NCBI RefSeq assembly: GCF_029338515.1
Contig: NZ_CP119988.1
Span: 1,488,001 to 1,552,000 of the forward strand
Length of the DNA stretch: 64,000 nucleotides
Direction of reading: 5' to 3'
Source: Haloglomus litoreum
GTDB taxonomy: Archaea > Halobacteriota > Halobacteria > Halobacteriales > Haloarculaceae
The stretch's first letter is position 1. Each line of letters opens with the position of its first letter. Positions 59,836 to 64,000 of this stretch are shown here, in pieces. A program made the position numbers and the translations under genes. The notes below the pieces were generated by a model, which worked only from the letters and a program-made list of their open reading frames with translations, was not told the DNA's origin and made no database searches.

Positions 59836-60002
59836 GCCTGTTGCCCTGACAGAACGTCGCGGGGATAATCAATGTGGACGTTCGTTCGTGATGCATCCCG
59901 CCGCCGGGCACTTCGTGGCCCCTCCAGCACCGCGACGGCGGGAGTGGTCACTCGGGGGCGGGGGTGATGCGTCCGAAGAACGGGCCGCTGTCCCGTTCCG
60001 GG

Positions 60003-60461
60003 TCAGTCGATGTCGATCCGGTGGCCCTCGTCGTCGTCGTCCATCGCCTCGGCCATCGGGACGTGGATCTCGAGGACGCCGTTGTGGTACTCGGCCGCGA
60101 TGTCCTCGACGACGATATCGCCCTCGGGGAGGCGGACGCGCTCGAACGCGCTGCGCGAGCGGGTGTAGTGCATCGCGTCGTCGCCCTCGCTCACCTCGTG
60201 CTCGGCCTCGATGGTGAGGTAGCCGTCGTCGAAGTGGAGGTCGATCTCCTCCTTCTCGAAGCCCGGGAGGTCGGCGACGACGACGTAGCCGCCGTCGGCG
60301 TCCTCGATGCTCAGGTGGATGTCGCGTCGCCCCATCCGGCCCTCGCCGTCGTAGTCGCGGCCGAGGCCGCCGCCGAACTCGTCGAACATGTTGCGGAACA
60401 TCCGGTTCATCATGCTGTCCATCTCGTCGAAGGGGTAGCGTCGATTTACCATCGTATTCAC
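60003..60461 (-). CDS. hsp20: Hsp20/alpha-crystallin small heat-shock protein
   Basis: 152 aa. The alpha-crystallin domain spans residues about 47-140: DIHLSIEDADGGYVVVADLPGFEKEEIDLHFDDGYLTIEAEHE, ending GVLEIHVPM. The C-terminal HRIDID holds an I-x-I motif that docks in oligomers. ATG at 60461 or 60452 (MVNRRY). Upstream an inverted CGAA/TTCG motif surrounds the TATA region. Confidence 0.93.
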   Translation of the reverse strand: MNTMVNRRYPFDEMDSMMNRMFRNMFDEFGGGLGRDYDGEGRMGRRDIHLSIEDADGGYVVVADLPGFEKEEIDLHFDDGYLTIEAEHEVSEGDDAMHYTRSRSAFERVRLPEGDIVVEDIAAEYHNGVLEIHVPMAEAMDDDDEGHRIDID

Positions 60462-60484
60462 CTTACAGAGCAGTTGTACGACAT

Positions 60485-60502
60485 TTCGAAGCTTAAACTT
60501 CG
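60485..60502. promoter_or_regulatory. hsp20 promoter with inverted repeat over TATA
   Basis: TTCGAAGCTTAAACTTCG overlaps the minus-strand TATA-like TTTAAGC. The arms CGAAGtttaaGCTTCG form a near-palindrome, about 25-40 nt upstream of the hsp20 start. It is a candidate heat-shock regulatory site. Confidence 0.4.
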
Positions 60503-60568
60503 CGAGAAGATTGCTGCCATACTGCTATCCATATTATTCCGTGTCGGTGCCGGATGCGCGGGCCGCCG

Positions 60569-61306
60569 CTAGAAGGGCAGGAGCGCCGACGCGACCGAGG
60601 TGGCGACGCCGGGTGCGCGCCGGGCCGCGTAGCCGGACTTCCGGGCGGCGCCCTTGACGTAGTGGCCGGCGCAGCGGTGGAGCGGCGCCCGACGGCCGTG
60701 GACCGCCGTGTCGCCACGGCGGATGGCCGCCACCACGTCGTCGGCCGTGACGCTCCCGTCGGTCGGCAGGTCCAGCGCGGTGAACGCGCGGCCGACGGTC
60801 TCGACGCGGTGGGCGTCGCTGCCCGCGAGGTCGGCGTGGTCGTAGCGACGGGCGAACGCCGCCGCGCGGCGGTTCCGGTAGCCCGTGAACAGCCAGGCGT
60901 TGTAGGTCTCGATGCCGTCCACGTCGACGCCGGCGAGGCGGCGGCGCGGGACGCCGTGGCGTGTGCGCTGGAACGGGTGGGGGACGACGGCGACGCCGCC
61001 CAGTTCGCGCACCCGATCCACCGTCTCGGGGAGCGGTTGGCCGGGTCGCGGGCACTCCTCGACGCCGATGGCGAGCAGGTGGCCGTCGGCCGTCGACACC
61101 TCCACGCCGGGGACACCGACGAGGCCGTACGCCGGCGCCATGCGGGCCGCACGCAGCGACTCCTCGATGGTGTCGTGGTCGGTGACGACGATGGCATCGA
61201 GGTCGATATCGGCCGCGTGTTCGAGGAGCAACTCCACCGGTTCGCGACCGTCGTAGGAGCCCTCCGAGTGGACGTGCGGGTCGATGGTGAACGGGGACTC
61301 CTCCAT
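60569..61306 (-). CDS. PHP-domain phosphoesterase
   Basis: 245 aa. The metal motifs of the PHP family are all present: DPHVHSEGSYDG, VVTDHDTIEE, GVEVST, AVVPHPFQR and AGSDAHRVETVG. Likely a metal-dependent phosphoesterase (RNase AM / nucleotide-like). The C-terminus is basic and Ala-rich (KSGYAARRAPGVATSVASALLPF). The ATG at 61306 gives a family-like start; the frame continues to 62197 as antisense. Confidence 0.9.
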   Translation of the reverse strand: MEESPFTIDPHVHSEGSYDGREPVELLLEHAADIDLDAIVVTDHDTIEESLRAARMAPAYGLVGVPGVEVSTADGHLLAIGVEECPRPGQPLPETVDRVRELGGVAVVPHPFQRTRHGVPRRRLAGVDVDGIETYNAWLFTGYRNRRAAAFARRYDHADLAGSDAHRVETVGRAFTALDLPTDGSVTADDVVAAIRRGDTAVHGRRAPLHRCAGHYVKGAARKSGYAARRAPGVATSVASALLPF

Positions 61307-61380
61307 CGGGTATCGGTAGGAGCGGCCTATGGAAAAACCCGCCGGCCGCGCGGGTCCGCCACCCATTCCGACGTGGACAC

Positions 61381-62439
61381 CTATACGGTCGCCTGGGCAC
61401 CGGCCTCCGGGTCTCCCTCGTACATGGGGAAGGTGAACTCGACGAGGTTGCCGCCCGTCTCGGCGGAGCGGACGTCGAGGTCGCCCCCCAGCGACTCCGT
61501 ACACCACTTCATGACGAACAGTCCGACGCCGGTCCCGTGCTCGGTTCCGGTCCCCTGGCTGTGCAGGTCGAGCGCGTCCAGTTCCATCTGTGGGATGGTC
61601 GGACCGTGGTCGACCACCTCGACGGTCACCGTCCGGTCGGCCGTGGTGGTGTCGATGCGCACCTCGACGACGGGCGCGGCCTGTCGACTGTGTTCGACGG
61701 CGTTCTCGACGGCGTTGTACAGCGCGGCTCTCAGCCCGCCGTCCGCGGCGATGACGGCGGGGGTCGCGACGCTGAGCCGGACCGTCGCCTCCGGATAGTT
61801 GGCTTCGACCTCGTCGATGATGTCCTCGAGGAGGTCCGGAACGTTCGTCGGGGTGGCGTCGGACTCCTCGCTGGACGCGATCTGGAAGATGTCCCTGACC
61901 GAATCGGTCATCTCGCCCACCTCCGCCGCGGTCTCCTTGATCGTCGTCAACCGTTCCCGGTACTGCTCGTCGGTGACCTCCTGCTGGAGGGAGTCGGCGT
62001 GCCCGATGATGACCGTCATGTCGTTGCGGAGGTTGTGGCGGATGAGCCGGTAGAGCAGTCGGAGTCGCCGTGAGCGGGTCTTCGACTCCGTGATGTCGTC
62101 CAGTTCGGCCAGGACGTACTCCTCCCCATCGACGGTCACGCTGTGGAGCCGCACGTTGGCCCACCGGAGTTCGCCACAGCTGGTCTTGATCTGCCACTCG
62201 AACTCCTGCTCGTCGCCGTCCGCCGTGGCGGCGATGGCCCGTTCGGCCCGCTCCTGTGTGTACTGGTCGGACTCGGAGCTGAACTCCTCGACCGACAGCT
62301 GGGTCAGTTCCTCCGGGCGATAGCCGTACAGGTTCTCGACCGCCGGGTTCGCGTCGAGGACCGCCCCAGTCTCCGGGTCGTGAACGATGACGGCGGTGTC
62401 CAGGTCGTCGACGACTCCGGAGAGAATCGACTGGCTCAT
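61381..62439 (-). CDS. PAS-domain sensor histidine kinase
   Basis: 352 aa. A PAS domain (about 10-120: TAVIVHDPETGAVLDANPAVENLYGYRPEEL) is followed by a HisKA-like dimerisation helix (RLIRHNLRNDMTVIIGHADSL with the phospho-His near residue 136). The HATPase_c has NAVENAVEHS (N box), VDHGPTIP and GTGVGLFVMKW (G2). No transmembrane helix, so cytoplasmic. No response regulator adjacent (orphan). An inverted repeat sits in its promoter. Confidence 0.93.
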   Translation of the reverse strand: MSQSILSGVVDDLDTAVIVHDPETGAVLDANPAVENLYGYRPEELTQLSVEEFSSESDQYTQERAERAIAATADGDEQEFEWQIKTSCGELRWANVRLHSVTVDGEEYVLAELDDITESKTRSRRLRLLYRLIRHNLRNDMTVIIGHADSLQQEVTDEQYRERLTTIKETAAEVGEMTDSVRDIFQIASSEESDATPTNVPDLLEDIIDEVEANYPEATVRLSVATPAVIAADGGLRAALYNAVENAVEHSRQAAPVVEVRIDTTTADRTVTVEVVDHGPTIPQMELDALDLHSQGTGTEHGTGVGLFVMKWCTESLGGDLDVRSAETGGNLVEFTFPMYEGDPEAGAQATV

Positions 62440-62474
62440 TGTGAGATACGAGTGGCGCGAGGCGGGGGGCCGTT

Positions 62475-62493
62475 GGGGCGAACTATTCGCCCC
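62475..62493. promoter_or_regulatory. Inverted repeat upstream of the histidine kinase
   Basis: GGGGCGAACTATTCGCCCC is a perfect 8-bp inverted repeat with a 3-nt centre, 36-54 nt before the kinase start. A minus-strand TATA-like ATAAACG lies just upstream. A third half-site GGGGCGAA is at 62513-62520. Confidence 0.5.
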
Positions 62494-62598
62494 CGTTTAT
62501 GGTCTCCCCTGCGGGGCGAATCGAGACCCGGGCGGAAGCGCCCGCCGCGTCCGGACCCACTGCTCGACGCACGACCGACCGGGTGAACGGGAGCCGCG

Positions 62599-63282
62599 TC
62601 AGTCGGAGATGTACGAGCCGATGTAGGCACCCGCCGCGCCGACGAGGGCGGCCGGGATGCCGCTCTCGACGATCTGGCTCGCGAGCGCCGCCTGGTCGAG
62701 CGCGCCGCCACCGCCGCCACCGCCGGTGGAGTACTGCGCGATGACGTTGATGGTGAGGAACAGCGTCAGTCCCGTCATCAGGTAGAACCCGACCAGCGAG
62801 GCGGTGCCGCCGACGGCGGTCGCGGTGACCGGCCGGTCCGGCAGCGCACGGCCGATGAGCGCGCCGGCGCCGACCGCCATCAGCGGTCCCACCAGGAACG
62901 GGGTGATGACGTTGTGCAGCAGCATGATGCTGACGAGCGTGTTGTCGGTCGGGCTCGCCCCGGGCTCGACGAACTGCTCGATGAGGAAGCCGAGGATGAA
63001 GTTCGACCCCAGCCCCAGGCCGACGCCCGCGGCCACGAACACCCCCACGACGCTCCCCACGTAGGCGAGCAGCGAGCGGCCGTTCGGGCTCAGGAGCCCC
63101 GCGTCGGTGTCGGCGGCGGCATCGGGGCCGTCGGCGGCGGTTCCCTCGGTCGGCGGCAGCTCCGTCCCCCGGCCGAGTTCGGCCTGCGGCCGCGCGACCC
63201 CCCCGTCGCTCTCGACCCGCGGTCCGGCCTTGTGGTGCCAGCCGTCGGCCCCGAATTGGTCGTCCTCGGACTCGTCGGTCAT
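62599..63282 (-). CDS. Haloarchaeal membrane protein with long acidic N-terminus
   Basis: 227 aa. About 75 acidic cytoplasmic residues (DESEDDQFGADGWHHKAGP) precede four to five TM segments (about 72-96, 115-140, 147-170, 180-200 and near 205-225). A Gly-run (STGGGGGGGALD) links the last two. No recognised motif. ATG at 63282 chosen over a longer start at 63309. Lies upstream of the histidine kinase on the same strand. Confidence 0.75.
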   Translation of the reverse strand: MTDESEDDQFGADGWHHKAGPRVESDGGVARPQAELGRGTELPPTEGTAADGPDAAADTDAGLLSPNGRSLLAYVGSVVGVFVAAGVGLGLGSNFILGFLIEQFVEPGASPTDNTLVSIMLLHNVITPFLVGPLMAVGAGALIGRALPDRPVTATAVGGTASLVGFYLMTGLTLFLTINVIAQYSTGGGGGGGALDQAALASQIVESGIPAALVGAAGAYIGSYISD

Positions 63283-63791
63283 ACCATCGTGGACGAGAGG
63301 TTCCCCCATAGGGGTGATGCCAGCGTTGCGGGGACGATTAAAAGCCCTCTCCTCTCGAGGCCGTGGTGTTCGGCCGGGACTCGACGCTAGAGTGGTGGTG
63401 CGTCTGTTGCGATTGGTGTGGTGGCGGTAGGAAGAGCAACAGCGACGATGGGGGGCTGTTGAAAGCCCCCGCGCGCTTGACCGGCCGCGGCTCGCTGTCT
63501 CTGAAAATCAGAGGTTTTCAGGATGACGAGAGAGCGCCGCTCTCTCGAACCACGGTCCTCGGCCTCCCTCCGGTCGGCCTGCGGTCCTTTCGTCGCCGGG
63601 GCCGGGTCAAGCACCCAGGGGCTTCCTACCCGTTCCTTGCGGTCATAGAACATCCCGAACCAATCGCTACAACCAGCCGCTACCCCTATCGACCCGCTCG
63701 GTGTCTCCCAACACGACCCACGGAGCGGTGATGGACCACATCCGGGCGCGGTGCTCGGAACGTATATCCGACACCCGGAGCAGTACCGACC
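63283..63791. other. Intergenic region upstream of the MoxR gene with hairpin cluster
   Basis: About 510 bp without a credible gene. A 100-bp stretch at 63450-63547 holds three perfect hairpins in a row (separate entry). Frames either side are Arg/Pro-rich or low-quality. Confidence 0.55.
63450..63547. other. Candidate structured RNA or element with three hairpins
   Basis: Hairpin 1: GGGGGCT (63451-63457) with AGCCCCC (63464-63470). Hairpin 2: CTCTGA (63499-63504) with TCAGAG (63508-63513) around AAA. Hairpin 3: CGAGAGAGC (63527-63535) with GCTCTCTCG (63539-63547). All are perfectly paired. Confidence 0.4.
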
Positions 63792-64000
63792 ATGGATATC
63801 GACGACGCGGCTGCGCAGTGCGAGGCTGTGCTGGGGGAGGTGACGGGAACGGTCATCGGGGAGCGGTCGTTCTTCGAGACCGTGCTGACGGGGGTTCTCG
63901 CCGACGGACACGTGCTGCTGGAGGACGTGCCGGGGACGGGGAAGACGCTGACCGCGCGGACGCTGGCGACCGCGCTCGGGCTGGAGTTCAACCGCATCCA
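63792..64000 (+). CDS. MoxR-family AAA ATPase (5' part, runs off window)
   Basis: First 69 residues: MDIDDAAAQCEAVLGEVTG, then VIGERSFFETVLTGVLADGHVLLEDVPGTGKTLTARTLA. The Walker A is GTGKT in DVPGTGKT, and VxGxxxxxxxxxxxLLxxGHxLLE precedes it, typical of MoxR ATPases. Usually followed by DUF58 and VWA genes that form a metal-chelation or protein-maturation complex; these would be outside the window. The gene is open at base 64000. ATG at 63792. Confidence 0.9.
   Translation, partial: MDIDDAAAQCEAVLGEVTGTVIGERSFFETVLTGVLADGHVLLEDVPGTGKTLTARTLATALGLEFNRI

Noticed and set aside
63363-63731. Plus- and minus-strand frames overlapping the hairpin cluster
   Set aside because: Perfect hairpins and Arg/Pro/Ser-rich translation suggest non-coding DNA.

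Overview
The window is a stretch of haloarchaeal (class Halobacteria) chromosome. Base composition is very GC-rich. The encoded proteins are extremely acidic (Asp/Glu-rich, Lys-poor). The gene set is archaeal: KorAB 2-oxoacid:ferredoxin oxidoreductase, RNase P component 4, an Sm-like protein with L37e, NAC, TrmI, archaeal GluRS, transcription factor S, MBF1, AglJ, a TrmB-family regulator, twin-arginine signal peptides and many haloarchaea-only small proteins. Several genes look leaderless, with a TATA-like element about 25-30 nt before the start codon. No phage, transposase, CRISPR or rRNA was seen. One tRNA (Leu, GAG) is present. The genus cannot be fixed from the sequence alone.

Layout. 1-8.4 kb: 3' end of an acyl-CoA carboxylase carboxyltransferase, an FkbM-like methyltransferase, an APH-fold kinase, a crotonase, an RNase P/YhbY/MscS operon, a MaoC-type hydratase, two PH-domain membrane proteins and a DoxX-like protein. 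8.4-15.9 kb: an AT-rich intergenic patch with a strong terminator, a second carboxyltransferase, an MFS transporter, a Bat-type regulator, membrane proteins and an SDR. 16-21 kb: a low-complexity membrane protein with FDFD-W repeats, a flavodoxin/ferredoxin-reductase-like protein, and korAB. 21.5-31.8 kb: nac-trmI, small paired genes, a second MscS, a UspA, a 5'-nucleotidase, gltX, a zinc-ribbon winged-helix protein and MBF1. 31.9-32.4 kb: tRNA-Leu followed by a perfect 103-bp direct repeat and a broken tRNA-like copy. 32.5-41.6 kb: small zinc ribbon, DUF420-like protein, purF, L37e and LSm, an aspartoacylase-like enzyme, a Tat-exported hydrolase, a RimK-retropepsin fusion and an AlkA-type glycosylase. 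41.6-46.4 kb: winged-helix regulator with two paralogous membrane proteins, two tandem MoaD-like proteins without the diglycine tail, CysE, two transcription factor S paralogs and a Nudix protein. 46.4-64 kb: a Tat lipoprotein of the sulfoquinovosidase type, regulators, FolD, Nudix, CoA-transferase, TrmB-family regulator with a matching operator and a 34-aa microprotein, AglJ, HAD phosphatase, acyl-CoA synthetase, Hsp20, PHP phosphoesterase, PAS histidine kinase, membrane protein, a hairpin-rich non-coding stretch, and the start of a MoxR ATPase.

How the genes work together. Most of the window is core metabolism and information processing. Acyl-CoA chemistry recurs (two carboxyltransferases, crotonase, MaoC, CoA-transferase, acyl-CoA synthetase, SDR), fitting a strain that uses fatty or organic acids, with KorAB in the ferredoxin-linked TCA step. 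The least ordinary items are the duplicated tRNA-Leu 3' region, the GG-less MoaD-like pair beside cysE, the RimK-retropepsin fusion near an aspartoacylase-like enzyme, an apparent extracellular sulfoquinovosidase, a TFS paralog lacking its catalytic acidic pair, and several inverted repeats in promoters. All functional calls are from sequence reading only.
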